Source of the DNA: Incurvaria masculella
Lineage: Eukaryota > Arthropoda > Insecta > Lepidoptera > Incurvariidae
Direction of reading: 5' to 3'
Assembly (NCBI GenBank): GCA_946894095.1
Contig: OX335642.1
Span: 14,519,021-14,583,020, forward strand
Length of the DNA stretch: 64,000 bases
Shown: piece by piece, positions 10,376-23,240 of the stretch
How positions within the stretch are numbered: position 1 is the stretch's first letter
Layout: each line of letters starts with the position of its first letter
The notes under the pieces: generated by a model
The model's database searches: none
Told to the model about the DNA's origin: nothing
What the model saw: only the letters and a program-made list of their open reading frames with translations
Program-made: the position numbers and the translations under genes

Positions 10376-13144
10376 ATGGTTCCAACCTTTTTTTATTCAG
10401 CTGGCCCACATACTAATGTCCGCTACATCGATACCATACCACAACGTTCAAAAAGGCGTTCACGTAATCAGTTACTCGAAGCTAAATTAAGAACGTAGTT
10501 TTGTTTAATACGTACTAACCAAGCCCTCGAACGAGAGAATGGATTGATATCTTTTAGCGACTATAAGTATTCAAACTTGGTTTTAGGAGGAAACAAGTCC
10601 TAATCACCTATAGGCTGACTCTAATCTGTGGCTGACTCAGAAGTAAGTGTTCTCAGAATAGTCCGATTATATTTTAGGGTCTGTGGAAAACGGCTTACTC
10701 ACGGTGTGTCTATGATGTTGCATATCTATAACTAAAATAATATATATAATAATATAATTTAATAAATAATAATCATAATTTTTATTCTCAAATTATATAG
10801 TCCGATTCTAATTTAAAATCGTCAATTAAATTTTTTTGTAGTCACCAAGTTGAAAGAAACCACCTCTCCAGTTTAATATACTTATTAACACAAGTCTCGA
10901 AACAACTAATTGATAACTTCTTGTGTCCTAAAGGCCAAAAGTGGCCTAATGTCACGAAGAAGTCGCCCAAACAAAGTCTGGAATTCATGGAGGAAGTGAC
11001 TCATGGCGTAATTCATAGACACAAATTGTTTCGACGCAGTCGATTTGGAGATTAATTGTGCTTCATCACGGTGAGATTTCTTCGGTTAGGTTAGGTTATT
11101 CTTTGATTCCTTCGTGTACTTTTTTAGTATCGTACCGTCAAGTAAACTGCCGTACTGTACTCAATTTTTAGCATAGGTATATTAATATGTGTCGTGGCCT
11201 CATGACGAAAATAAAAAAAAACAATGTGACAATGAGTATCCCAAAGCTTTTTGCACGAGATCCTGCGATTGATCCTGTAATCATTCATATGGCTTTCGTT
11301 TGACCTAGGTCACAAAAATGAAAACAGGCCTATCCTGCATCAACGATCATTTTGTGGTTATGATAATTATGATTCGCATACAAAATGTGTACGGATAGAG
11401 TCAAAGAGCCTACAAATTTCTTCGCATGGGAAAAGGATCCCGCAAACATATAAATATATGATGATAAATATTGTAAAATGAAAGTATTTTCACACTTAAC
11501 TTGTTTTTCTAATAGATCATGTTCTGATTAGAAGCAAAAACCTCGTGATCATTTACGTCGGCCATTTGTTCTTATGAGACACAAAAATATCAATGAATAT
11601 CGAGAATCAGACCAAAATCACATATCTCGAGGCTTGAAACGACGTCTCTTCCTGTTACATTTCAACAGATTTAAAGTAATTTAAAAAATAAAAATATTGA
11701 CAAAAGCAGCGAAAGCACACGGGGAACTCGGTGAAGATTTGGAAAAAGGAGAAATCTTTCAGCCAGTTTAATATCGTTTTTTTATTTTTTTCTTACTATA
11801 GCTAAATAACTATACATTGCAGAATGAAAATATCTCAGGAGCCTCGATATTTTTTTCTTGGAACTCGATACTCGAGAAAGTTCGCTGGGAAACTTTTTAA
11901 CGATCGCCAACTTGTTAGCAGCATTCGGGCGCAACGTCACGCAACCACAAAAACCGCAAATTGATACCCCAAATTGACCAGCCAGAAGGTGACTGACTCG
12001 CACCAATCTCAGCTCCCCCGAACTAGGCTCCCGGTAGGGCCGGCCCGGGGCTACAAAACGTCCAAGACTCTAACAAGTCCTTCGACATAGCCAGCTATAC
12101 CAACACGCACGTCATTACAAAAAAGGAAACAAAACTAAATATGCTTTTCGTGATGCACACAAAAAACGCGTCGGATGCGTTGTAGCGGCGCGCGGAGAGT
12201 CAGCACAAACGGTCTGTGTACGTTTCGTGATATCACGTTGTTGAATATTGTGTTGAAAAGTTGAATTTGCATTTATGATGTAAAGAAAACTTTCACATCA
12301 GTAGACGGAATCCAAATGACCTTTGCGAGTTCAAGTTGCTTGCATTAAGGTTGCAAATTAAGACCGCACTACGTGTAATCCTTTCATTGAAATCAGAGCT
12401 GCAAAATGGCAAACTGATATTTTTTATAATTAACAGCGGGTTATATTACTTGTCCTTATCACTATTCCCAGATGTGGTTGGCCACCAGAGAAGATTTTTA
12501 AATTATCACACCTCAAAAGCATTAATTTGGGGGCACTAAATAAAACAATTTTATAATAATTGTTCAAGCAAATTATTGTATAAGGGTAATATAATTACGC
12601 AAAATATTATAAATTATTACAATTGATATATTGTAGATACTTCGGTCCATACCGACAGAAAGGTTTAACGCTTATTTTTTGGGCTGCTTGATCTCTGTTA
12701 CAAAATTATAATCAGTCTATTAATGTTTTTAATTTATAACTATGTACATGTTTCGGGTTGATTCATATACAGAAAACATTTCTGAATTGTTGGCTTTGAA
12801 CCAACGTATCCTTGTTATAAGGTGGGTCGAAAGAAACATCTGGCACGAATTGAGGAGAGCCCTTTTTCACTATATTGTATGTAAATTCATAATAATTATG
12901 GGGCAGAAGTGTGGTAAGTAGGCAAACGGTTAACGCCTGTGTTCTCGTGTCGATGGTAAGAATTCCAGATTGTTTTACTTACTAGGGGGTAGAGCTAAGT
13001 TCAGTAGAAAACATACAATTTATTTTAAAAAAATATCTGAATCTACAAAATAATGAAAAAATTATAGAGAATTGTAGTACTTCATCGATTTGTCCGGGGT
13101 CCGTGGTTAAGCCATATGGTTGAAAAGGCCAAGTTAAGAGTCAA
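10376..13144. other. Long stretch without recognised genes
   Basis: AT-rich, apparently single-copy DNA. A short GGTTAGGTTAGGTTA run (three units of the insect telomere motif) occurs at about 11085-11100. No exon, RNA gene or transposon terminus was recognised. Confidence 0.4.
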
Positions 13145-13532
13145 TTTTTTTTTGTTTTTATGTGACTGGACATGGATGGCTAATACCACACCTTCTGTCA
13201 TGGTATTAGCCTAACACACCACATGGGAACTAGGTGCCATGCCAGGACCTTCCTTATATTGCACGGCTACATTGAACTGGATGGAAAACACGGACAATTT
13301 TCATTGCCGCTTCGACCATCGTTCATTCAATGCGATGGTACCAACCCGGGCGGGATTAACCCTACCACCTAGTAAGTAAGGAAGGGGACCTACAGTTTAA
13401 CGTGGAATCCGAACCACGGCCAGCCTCTCAACGGTCGAATGGTCACCCATCTAAGACCAGACCGGACCCAGCGTTGCTTAACTTCGGAGAGCGATCGCCG
13501 AAGTGTCGCGCCACTGGGCTATTGAGGCTGAC
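13145..13532 (-). mobile_element. 5S rRNA-headed SINE, full-length
   Basis: The tail T-run (13145 on) is followed by GACATGGATGGCTAATACC, the shared body, and then the reverse complement of the 5S-like head (GGTCACCCATCTAAGACC, CCCAGCGTTGCTTAACTTCGG). It ends at GAGGCTGAC. It is close to the copies at 4422 and 32479, suggesting recent activity. Confidence 0.88.
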
Positions 13533-13559
13533 ATAATATTAAATAAGTAAAACCTATAT

Positions 13560-14001
13560 GGTTAATTTTGTTTTTTTTTTTATTTTAGCTTATTCGAACT
13601 CGGTTACAACAAACGGCCTAGGCTTACGGATGAGTGGCACATTCAACCATTCCGCGCCGACATATATGTATACATCCTGCCCGAGAAGACAATCCCAAAG
13701 GGGTCCCCCATTCCAAGGCGTTCGCGGCTACCTCCTGCCACTGCGGACCGCTCCCCGAAAACTCACGATATTTGCTCGCCGGCCACTAACAATGGGAGAA
13801 AACATTGCCCACAAGTGGCAGGGCAAACACGAACGGAGCCCGCTCAGACGCCCGGGTGGGCCAATACCGGTAGCGGGGGCCCGCGTCAATAGCGAGGTGA
13901 TACTAGACAAATATGTCGACCGTACGCGCATTCCGGACGCTAGCCGAGCGCGTATCCCTTCCTTTTCTGCGCACCCTCCGACGCGCAAGGTGCCGGGGTA
14001 A
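13560..14001 (+). other. GC-rich open frame after an acceptor-like polypyrimidine tract
   Basis: A TTTGTTTTTTTTTTTATTTTAG tract ends at about 13588, and the frame then stays open for about 137 codons with high CpG. The translation is rich in R, P, S and G without a recognisable domain, and the opposite strand is also open (13728-13988). This fits GC-rich non-coding DNA as well as a lineage-specific exon, so I do not call it a gene. Confidence 0.2.
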
Positions 14002-15439
14002 TATTTCTATATTTTCAATTTACTGGAACGCCTTCGCGATCGAGGTGGTTCGCGCTTCGCATCGCTCGCGTGGATGGCAACATGTTTACAAGTTATTGAA
14101 ATTAGTTGCATACACTAGTAGGTGGATTTATAGGACCGAACACCCAGATGGTATTTAGCACACATTGACAGTTGTAGTAACAAACTCGGACACCGCTTTA
14201 CGCGTCGGCTCATAATGGAAAAAAATCTGTGTGAGCTAATGATTTTTAGCTGCATTTTCAAAACTTCGCACTGTTGCTCCTTAAAAACCGACTTCTCAGT
14301 CTACCCGTCCATTTGAAGTATTGTAGAAAAAGGTTAATTTTCGTTTCTTATTTCTTAAAACTGAAAGTTGATTCAGTGACGAGAGAAGGCAGCGAGGGTG
14401 GAATTCCATCCTGACATCCTCGCTAAGAGAAGTAGAGCGAACGAGTGACAAAAGTATGACGAAAACTGTGGAACCCTGGCTAGAGGGATGAGGTACTTCG
14501 CAAAGGTCAGGTAAGTAGCACCCGTAAACGTAAAGCATGTAAGGAGAGGTATGTATGTGAAGGAAGCGAAAGATTAACCCTTCCATCTAGTCAGTACAGA
14601 AGGGGTCCCCTTCCGACCCACGAACGACGATTCCCTTAGTCGGCTCTTACTACATGTACGGGAAGAAATGCAGTAGGGTCCAATTGTATTCTATTTACGT
14701 GCCGGAACCCACACTGATAACCAGCTTTTAATGTATTGTTAATATCAGCTCAGGGATGTTTCAATGAAAATAAAAAAAATTAAGTAATGTGGTATTAGTG
14801 AAGGCGAGATTATAAATCCAATAAAGTCTCAAGTTTCTAACGAGACCTTAAGGGCCTTCGCAATGAAGTAAAAATACTGAAATCATAAAATATTTTTATA
14901 GGAGTGGATCCAACGGCAGGTCATAAAATGTTGGCAGTAGCGCGGGTGGTCTGATCGGCGTGATGCCCGGCGAGGAGACGAGGAATGCGACCCGGGAAAC
15001 CCACGTATGAACTCTGAAACCTATGATGGAGACGAATTCGAGATCTCATTTGGTCATATTGACGTCCACCATAGAGTAAAAGGCACTTACGAAATGTTTA
15101 ACTTTCATTTGGTCTTAGAGAGTGCATACTACGGGTGGTACTGTTTACATGCTCAATGTTTTAATAGAATTTTGGAAATTTTGGATTCTAAAATATATTG
15201 TCGAAATCTACGTATATATGTTTGAATTTGTTTAAAATACCTTTCAGATTGAAAAATATTGGCTTGGCTTTTTATTTTATTTTTATTAAAATCTTACGAC
15301 TTTGCTACGGTTTCGCTAGTTTAATGGCAGTCGCCGTGCAGAATTGTGCATAAGTCAATTGACATAGAATGCATTTCAAAACTTACAAATCTTCGTTTTC
15401 CGCTGCGATCACGACAGCCTTAGCGTCCGTACATCCGAA
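14002..15439. other. Unassigned DNA
   Basis: No repeat family was recognised. A 72-codon frame at 15007-15225 (+, MNSETYDGDEFEISFGH...) lacks a recognisable domain. A fragment near 14575-14625 (CCTTCCATCTAGTCAGTACAG) weakly resembles the SINE body. Confidence 0.35.
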
Positions 15440-15571
15440 TTATTCAGCATTATTTGGTCCTAGGTTTTGGTCCGAATCTCCTACAGGTATCTCATACTTT
15501 ATTGTTGCTACATTGAAGCCATTTTCCTCTGTCGTCGTAACCGTTCCTATTGCAGTGTCATTCTCTGCCAT
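15440..15571 (-). CDS. Uncharacterised candidate short exon or ORF fragment
   Basis: On the minus strand an ATG at 15571, in a CpG-rich context with G at +4, opens 43 codons reading MAENDTAIGTVTTTEENG... to KYEIPVGDSDQNLGPNNAE, then TAA. The frame is also open upstream for about 90 codons through a GCG-repeat stretch. The acidic, low-complexity composition looks more protein-like than other frames here, but I recognise no family. It could be a first coding exon (a GTAGGA donor-like site lies within it), a retro-fragment or chance. Confidence 0.2.
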   Translation of the reverse strand: MAENDTAIGTVTTTEENGFNVATIKYEIPVGDSDQNLGPNNAE

Positions 15572-15847
15572 CGGGCAGCTTGTCACGGCTTCCCCTGCCC
15601 CTCGAGCCGGACAGCGAATCAATGCGGCACACTCGGCACCCCAACCGTCAAGCCACATGCCCACGGTGTGCGGATACCCCTGGAGGCTGTGACAGCGCGC
15701 CACACCCCATCTATTAGGCGCTGATCGGCTCATTAGCGCCTGCGGTATGTAGAACGTCGCGCCGGCGGCGGCGGCGGCGGCGGTGGCGCACGCGCAGGGG
15801 CCGGGCGAAGCGTACCCTAGGGCGAATGGATGGATTGAATAGAGCAT
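15572..15847. other. CpG-rich stretch with GCG repeats
   Basis: High CpG density with GGCGGCGGCGGCGGCGGCGG at about 15762-15782. It stands out from its AT-rich surroundings and may be a promoter-type CpG island or an unmethylated exon; no gene was identified. Confidence 0.35.
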
Positions 15848-18562
15848 TTTTAGAATTTAAGAGCAGGGAAAAAATATTGTTGAGTTATTTATAAAGACTA
15901 ACAATTTGTACACTTTGTCATACTCTGATATGAAAAAAATATTCCGACAAATTGATTTCGGATTCGGTTAAAAACAAAAAATACAGCATTTAGTTTTAGG
16001 GTTCCGTCGCAAAAAGCGAAAAAAGGTACTAAATGGTCTGGCTCTGGTGTCTGTCGGTGCATTACGTCTTTCTTATATTTTATCATAGAGAAAACTCTTT
16101 AAATGTTCATATATTTTATTAGAAGTCAAAGTTCCTTTGGCCCGGTTGAAGAAAGAGACATTACCATACATTTCTCATTCAATTACTATTAACATAAATT
16201 TGTGAAACCTATGAAGCCAAGGAAACTGCCAATACTTTTCACAAAAAGTGACATATTTTTAATCATGCGTTAGCGGAAACTTAATTTAGATGTCCGTTTC
16301 TGCAGCCAGGCCTTATTTTTGGCACGAACTTATCCACCGATTCGATTCCACGAAACAAAAAATAAAGAGAAGGTAATTAACTGGCCGCTTTTGTCTTTGG
16401 TTTAAATTAATGTGTACATACTTTTATGAACACAATTTTGTGACTTAGATGCAATCGTCTTCATTTAAAAGAGGCATAGTGAATTTTTTGTTTCCTTGAG
16501 TGAACTAGGAAGTAGCTTACTTTATAGGAAAGACCATCTTTAAAAGTAAAAGATATTATTGACGAAAATGTTTTCACACTCACTTGACCTTCCGGAAACC
16601 GAAATATATTTAAAAACTCCCAGTGTCCATCGTAAAATTAAAAAGACAAATTTATTGGACGCGTTCGTGGAAGACAGCCTTTGTTATCCCGGAGGTTTTT
16701 TGAAATAAGACTTTTGTTAGTCGCCGCATCTCGCTCGCACCGAAGCGACCCGCCTCGCTCCGTCTCGCTCTCTAGTTAATGCGCAAACGAGGCGATCGGA
16801 GAAGGCGTAACCGCCACGTGCTCTTGTTACGTAATTTCGACGCGTATTCTTCAACTGACAAGGTCACTTTTTGTGTCCATTATGAACACGTTTTATGAGT
16901 GAAGAGTGGATGGTTATTTATAAAAAGTCGTAACGTGAAGCCCAAATGCAGCGGAAAACTGATACTTATTGGTTAGGCTGCAAGCGTTAATTTAGTTCGA
17001 TAGATATACAGCTTGTTTCGGAGCGCGTATACACTTGCGTCCGAAAACGATTCAGAAAGATAGCAAGTGATCGCAAATTAATCGATGGATTTCATGCCTT
17101 ATGGTTTACACACTAGGTCCATTCGGTCCTTTTTGTGTCGGTTCGTAGAAATGAGCAGGTGTTTTCATAGAGAGTACACAGAAAGATCCGACCTAAAGCC
17201 GCCTCCGCCACCGCCGCGAGCCGGGTGGAAACACCCGCCATTTAGATAATATTGCAACAGAATTGCGGTCGTAGAATGTAATTAAAACGTGTGTGTATTT
17301 GGCTTTTCAGAGCACCTTTGGTCCTCACCAATGACACCCATACCAGTTTTTAGCAAATAAATATATAATCTAAATTTGAAATTGAAAATGGGATACCCGG
17401 TTTATCAAATCTTAAAAGAAATAGTGTCATTTCAATTAAAACACTCTATGTTTCATGTAGAAATCTTTTGTATACATACGACGGATTTTTTAAAAATTAT
17501 TGCTATGCTTGAAGATGGCAATGAAAGTATTTGTAAGATAGTATATGAGCATATAAAATTAAAGATACATAGATATGTACGCAGCAGAACTGGATGCCGA
17601 TTTTATTATTTTTAAAATATATCTGTCTTTATTTCTCTATCTAAAATAACCTTAACTTTAATACTAACTAGAGATCGTGCACTCCAGCCTAAGTTGGTTC
17701 TCGTAGGGCTAATTCATAGAATTTAAGTCTACAAGCACATTTGAGACGCGTTTGATGATTGCTAATAAAGCCACACTGGGTGGATACACATTTTTGTACC
17801 TATTACCGATTAAAGCATAAAAATATGTTTTCTTCAAATTGTTGTTTTGTTTGTTTATATAAACTTCTGCATATAATATTTTTTTCACACCTATTCTTTA
17901 CTTTTGAGACCTGGTGTCTCAATCAAGAAAACGACAAAACGTAAGGATACAAGGAAAAGTGATTATGTATACAGTGTTTGGTAATTCGATTCATTCCTTC
18001 TAAGGGGGTCATTCTAGAGCGAATTTGCAATATATTTGGCTCCGTGAAATGGGGTCTAATATCAATATTTAAGTTTTAAGATTTTTTTTAAATGTTCTGT
18101 GTTATTATGAAAAAGTGATGATTGTAAAATAACTACTACACTCTGGGTATTTTATCAGCGATTTTGTAATAACTGATAAATGAGAAACTACTTAAAAAAA
18201 TGCATTCAAAATATCCATCATCTCAGAAATAAAAGGTCATAAATGACAGATTCTGATTAAAAAAAACCTTCCAGAAAAGGTACAATTGTTGTCCACTTTC
18301 ACACAGGTTCCATATTATTTTTTGTTTGGTACGGTTTGCGCTGACGATTTATGCCTAGTATGTTTCCTTTACATGACTTAGGTTCTCTGAGCCCTTCACT
18401 CTCATTTTGTTTTTAAATAAAAGTGAACTATAAGCATGCAAGATTTTTTTATACACATAACGTGACAAATGGCTTCTCGAAAGGTGCCCGACGACGCCAT
18501 TTCAATATAAGAAAGGTCTCCCATGTGGTGAGAGCCATCCTCCGTCCAGTCCAATGAAAACA
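15848..18562. other. Long stretch without recognised genes
   Basis: Mostly unique-looking DNA. A CpG-rich patch at about 16715-16830 holds TCTCGCTC-type repeats. No RNA gene, exon or complete mobile element was recognised. Confidence 0.4.
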
Positions 18563-18857
18563 AGTGCGAGTCGGACTCGCCCACGAAGGGTTCCGGTTAC
18601 CATCGTAAAAAAATGTATCAAAAAAAATCACGTTTTTTGTATGGGGACCCCCTTTAATTTTAATTATTTCTTAATCTTACCTATTTGTTGTTATAGCGGC
18701 AAAATAAATACACACTCTGTGACAATTTCAGCTGTCTATCTGTTACGGTTACTGAGATACAGCCCTGTGACAGACGGACAGACGGACGGACGGACGGACA
18801 GCGGAGGCTTAGTAATAGGGTTCCGTTTTCACCCTTTGGGTACGGAACCCTAAAAAA
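18563..18857 (+). mobile_element. GGAC-microsatellite element, near full
   Basis: The head AAGTGCGAGTCGGACTCGCCC, the TTGTTGTTATAGCGGC middle, a GACAGACGGACGGACGGAC microsatellite and the GGGTACGGAACCCTAAAAAA tail are all present. It lacks the first bases of the usual head (AACCGGCC). Confidence 0.85.
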
Positions 18858-18869
18858 CCCCGTGTCCGA

Positions 18870-19260
18870 CGCGAAGGTCGAACGAGTTGAGAGATGGCAG
18901 CGTTAATTATGCGCGCGTCTGTCCACGCGATTACTCCCGGCCGGGGGCCAATTGGCGCAGGGTTCGCCGCCCGGTTATGGCTTCGCGCAATTCGGGACAA
19001 TCAGGCCGCGGCTTCCTTGTGCGACGCGCGCGCGCAGCGGCGAGCCGGCCTTCGGGTGTCGCCGCCGCGCGGACGATTCATCGGACTATTCTTGCGAGCA
19101 CAGAAGAGTAGAAGCGCCTAGCGTGGGCGCCAGCGATGGGCTCACTCCGGCTGAACCCGCTCTTGTTGACCAGCGGGTTCCGTACAGAATATTGCTGCTG
19201 CTCCGGCTCCTGACTGGCTTGTATGTTCAAAAGCGAGGAGCAGGCGGCGATAGGTTACGT
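18870..19260. other. CpG-rich region
   Basis: Dense CpG (GCGCGCG runs, GGCCGGGGGCC) over almost 400 bp, against an AT-rich background. Several overlapping frames are open on the plus strand purely because of base composition. It may mark a promoter or first exon; no recognisable protein was found. Confidence 0.35.
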
Positions 19261-20139
19261 TAGGTGGCCCTTCCCGACGGGAATAACTCATTCACGGGCA
19301 CGGTACAAAACCGTGCTGTTACGCTCTGGGATGGCTCCATGATGAGGAGGATGCAACATGTCCACAAAGCAGACAATGCGCATAGTGTTTGATTTGGTAA
19401 GATTTAAGAACATTTTAATTGCAAAACGACTTATAGCTAATAGTAAATCACGACCGCTGTAATAAAAAATCAAACAAAAACCAAACTGATTACAAATCTT
19501 CATGAAACAAGCTAGGTCTGATGACTAACCATTTTAAGATATTTTTGTACAAAACGCGCCAAGTATTCGATCACTCTGACCTGATAACTTTAAAACCAAA
19601 CACTATTTTACAATACCAATGGTCATCAGACATCTAGTTCGATTAAATAAAGCTCTTTTGAGTATAATTTTGGATCTCTGACAAGAAATATACGCATGAT
19701 CTTCTTTCCCCGTTTGTATCGGGAGTTGAGCGGGAAGGCCCACCTTAAGTTAGGGACTGTTATATCCAAAACCAAGCGTTTTCTGTATTGAATATTGTTC
19801 CACTTCACCTCCCTCCCCTCCCCACTTCAACTCAAGCGAGGAGCAGGACTATGGTCGCATAATCATAATCGTGTGCCACACAGTCCAACCTTCACCGCCA
19901 CGCGCGAATGTGCTTCCGAAATGCGTGTTCCCACCAATACAAACCCTCCAACACGTCTACAACTAGACTTGCGCGGTTAGGTTGGTTGTTTAAACAAAAT
20001 GGCGACAGCGGGTATTATCGCAGGTGCGGTTGCACATCGGTTCTTTTTTTTTTGATCTTAGGTTTCAACGCTCGCGTTCAATCGCGAAAATCGAAAGGTT
20101 TCTAAGGAGGTCTAAGACAGATCTATTTTGGAGTTAGGA
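19261..20139. other. Unassigned DNA
   Basis: Contains a second copy (about 19693-19745) of the CGCATGATCTTCTTTCC...GAGTTGAG motif also seen near 9510. Nothing else was recognised. Confidence 0.4.
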
Positions 20140-20390
20140 GTGGAGCTGGTCGTATAACACATCTACTGTCATGATATTAGTCCATCGCACCACATTCCTG
20201 AAGGAATGAGATGGCACGCCAGAACGTTCCCTTTATTAAAACGGTTAAATTGAGCTGGATTTAGGTGGGCTTTCCAATATGTCAATCTTTCATATATGAT
20301 ATCAACCTGAGCGTACTCTTACCCTGCAAGGGGACCTACAGTTTTACATGGGTTCCGAAACATTGAGTGACCACCTTAGTAACCGTAAAA
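20140..20390 (-). mobile_element. Decayed SINE copy
   Basis: Body motifs of the shared SINE are present in order: ACTGTCATGATATTAG, CACCACATTCCTGAAGGAA, GGCACGCCAGAACGTTCCC, AACCTGAGCG and GGGGACCTACAGTTTTACAT. Divergence is high. Confidence 0.6.
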
Positions 20391-20959
20391 GCAAATTAAG
20401 ATAATTGAAATAAGGATTCTTTGTCGGCAGTCATACACACCGATTACATAATTATTATTTTCACTGTAAACATACAATTCAATTCATTGTACCTCCCAAG
20501 ACACGATAAAATTGTCGAATGTCACAGTATCGCGACTTTATCTCTCACCCAATTCCCTATCTCAATTACGCATTTCATACGTTATATGCACATCCTACTA
20601 GGAGGGCCATTGTTCATTACGGACTATTTATTACAAGAAACGCTAATAAATCTCGTCTTTTATCTTCATACTCTTTCATAACCATCGTTAGAACATTGTA
20701 TGTTGTAGTATTTTACGCTGATTGAATTATTGGTTTATATTATATGCTGATAAGTGCATTTATATATATTGGAAGGGCATCTTGAGAGCAGTGCAAATAA
20801 TAAACTTCGATTTATTTATGTCCCGGATGGCAGAAAGGAAGAGGGCGGGCTAGTAGCGCCAACAATAATAGGCGATCGCATCGTTAGGGTCATACTCAAT
20901 GGAATAATACGTTTTAAACATTTATATCTCAAGAACAAGGCGTGTTTTTTTATATCATA
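20391..20959. other. Unassigned DNA
   Basis: AT-rich DNA. The frames at 20421-20725 show no recognisable domain. Confidence 0.35.
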
Positions 20960-21140
20960 CTAGCTACGGTGCCCGGCTCCGCTCGAGGCAAAGTTGAAAA
21001 CATAAAATATTGGGATAAAAAGTCTCTCTTTCAAGCGGGAGCAAAGCATTAACATTCACAACATTTCATTGAAATCGGTTGGGTGCTTTCGGAGATTAGC
21101 GTGTACGAACATAATAACACGTGATTTTTATATATTAAGA
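20960..21140 (-). mobile_element. 181-bp non-autonomous Helitron, both ends visible
   Basis: On the minus strand it starts A|TCTTAATATATAAAAATCACG (21140) and ends CGAGCGGAGCCGGGCACCGTAGCTAG|T (20960). The 5' TC, the 3' CTAG and insertion between A and T match Helitron rules. Confidence 0.7.
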
Positions 21141-21184
21141 TTACGATGCTGAAGGCATGCTATTAAGAGGATAATGAGGTGATC

Positions 21185-21475
21185 AAGATTCATGCGATGG
21201 CTCGTGCCTGTTTCCTCACTCAAATTCCATGCCAGGACACACCCTCATATTGCACAACTACATTACACTGGATTAAAAACGCAGAAAATATTCACTGCCA
21301 CTTAGATTCTATGATACCAACCCGGGCGGCGGTATTCGTAAGTGGATCAGGACCTACAGACGTGAGATTCGAACCACGGTTATCATGGGTCGAAAAACGG
21401 TCACTCATCCCGAACCGCCGAGCAGAGTTGCTTCACCTCGACAAGGCGTCGCGTCACTAGGCTGCCGAGGTTGAG
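21185..21475 (-). mobile_element. Diverged 5S-headed SINE
   Basis: Body motifs (CATGCCAGGACA, TTGCACAACTACATT, ACCAACCCGGGCGG, GGACCTACAG) are followed by the 5S-like head in reverse (GGTCACTCATCCCGAAC, CAGAGTTGCTTCACCTCG) and the usual end CACTAGGCTGCCGAGGTTGA. The A-tail end is not clear. Confidence 0.7.
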
Positions 21476-22159
21476 AGTTTCCGTGAAGTAAAACATCTTG
21501 AGGAGACCAACTACTAAGGATTCTCGAGGCCAGATGAGGCAGCAAAACGGCACAACGAGGTCGCAATTTGGACCCAGACACCGAACGTTGGCTTTTCTGG
21601 AGCTAGAAAACAACCACCCGTGGAAGCCTTTTTATTACACATATTGGACTTTTCATATACATTCAAAATAAAAATTACATCAATTAGTCATCGACCCGAA
21701 ATCAAATCGTTATGACAATATCCATCAAAATTCCGAAAGAATGACCATGTCCTTCTCCTTATCAATGAATCGATAACACCCCTTCTGTCAGATTACAAGC
21801 GATAAGTAGCCTTTTAATAGCCTTTCCTATCTGAAAGTTGAGCAATAATGAAACAAAAAACCATCTGCAAATCCTGCTAAAGGATCTATGATCATCCATA
21901 TTTGGTCAATAAAGATTCGATCCATGACAATAGACTCTTTAATGAAGGGACTTATGTTGTACCTGATCTAGAAATGTGTATTATGTTTTATTTGATGTGG
22001 CTTTACAATGATGAAGAGGAATACTAAAGAAATATTTGTCCTTTCTCATTATGAATTATGATTAGATATTTACAAATATCTATTTACTCAGGGGGTTGTT
22101 TTGTAGCCGTGCGCATATATAACAGAACATCTTTATCTAGTACCAAATTCCTTCGACGG
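21476..22159. other. Unassigned DNA
   Basis: No repeat or exon was recognised. Confidence 0.4.
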
Positions 22160-22227
22160 TCCGGTGTGTTGAGCTAATATGATGGTGGGTGATATTAGCG
22201 ATCTATGTCCAGGTCCGTAAAAAAAGA
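22160..22227 (+). mobile_element. 3' end of a SINE
   Basis: GGTGTGTTGAGCTAATATGATG, GATATTAGCGATCTATGTCCAGG and a short A-run match the shared SINE 3' end. The rest is missing, a typical 5'-truncated insertion. Confidence 0.6.
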
Positions 22228-22997
22228 CACTAAAATAAAAAACGTCCTTGTGGAATGCACGCATAAGACATTACAATCAAAATGCAGGAACTTGTGGAAA
22301 AGTATAGATTAAACTTTTCTATCCACACTTCAATAGGCCAGTGCAACGGAGATGCATTTAAAATTATTTTAGGATCTCAAGCACTTGATAGGGATAGGAA
22401 ACAACCTCTTGCAAACAGTACAATGACGCTGGCTGAAGCCCCAAATAAAGAATAGAAAAAAAACATTACGGATGAGCTCAACAGGACAAATCTGCATGCA
22501 GCCAGATGGATTTCATCGCACGTTGCCAGTACGAGCCCGGAACATTACCGTGGCTTATCTGACTAAATATTTACATTGAGGGTGCACCATCGAGGCGTTT
22601 GACCCCAGCATTTTTATTGCCCAGCGGTAGCTGGCAGCCAGGAATAATAGCTGAGCACGTGTGTCTTATCTCATTATTTATATGGCATTGTCTCGGACGA
22701 GGCTTGACTGCGTCTGTTGAGAGAGAAACGAATTCACAGCGATTAAAACTACTGTTATAATTGGTTTGGAGACCTACGTTTCATTAATAAGGAACCTGTT
22801 TAATATTTTAATGATTCAAGTATCTAATCGATGCAGCAGCTAAAAGATCTTTTAGTATATTGAGTGATACATGTCTCAAGCTAGACCCCTGAGGCACTCC
22901 AATCTGTATTAATCATATCTTTTTCTGAAATTGATCACGATCAGTTCCACCACTATAAACACATCTCACAGATGTAATTAATCGTTGTAGCGGGGAA
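22228..22997. other. Unassigned DNA
   Basis: No gene or repeat family was recognised. Confidence 0.4.
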
Positions 22998-23240
22998 ACA
23001 AATTAGTAAATTGATAATTTAATGCATTTAATGGATGCGACATTACCGTTATGTCATTAATTTGAGCTTATTTAAAGACATTTGTATTGAAGCATTGTAA
23101 TGTTGATTTTGAAAATAATCAGAAAACGTTTTTGGTCTGCGGACATTCATCGGAAGCATGATTTGAACGTGCGACGAGCTGCGCGAATCCTGCTTCAATG
23201 TAGATGTCGTTAGATAACCTCAAATTAAATTAGTAAATCA
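22998..23240 (-). mobile_element. Inverted-repeat element with tRNA-like core
   Basis: One end reads GGATGCGACATTACCGTTATGTCATTAATTTGAG and the other TAGATGTCGTTAGATAACCTCAAATTAA, and related sequence occurs at 49553-49706 and 50907-51110. On the minus strand the core contains GTCGCACGTTCAAATCATGC, a tRNA T-arm-like stretch, followed by CCAAAAACGTTTTCTGATTATTTTC, which is shared with the other copies. Confidence 0.5.

Noticed and set aside
13558..14001. Exon following the poly-T/AG tract
   Set aside because: The acceptor-like tract is attractive, but the translation has no recognisable character and both strands are open; kept only as a low-confidence note.
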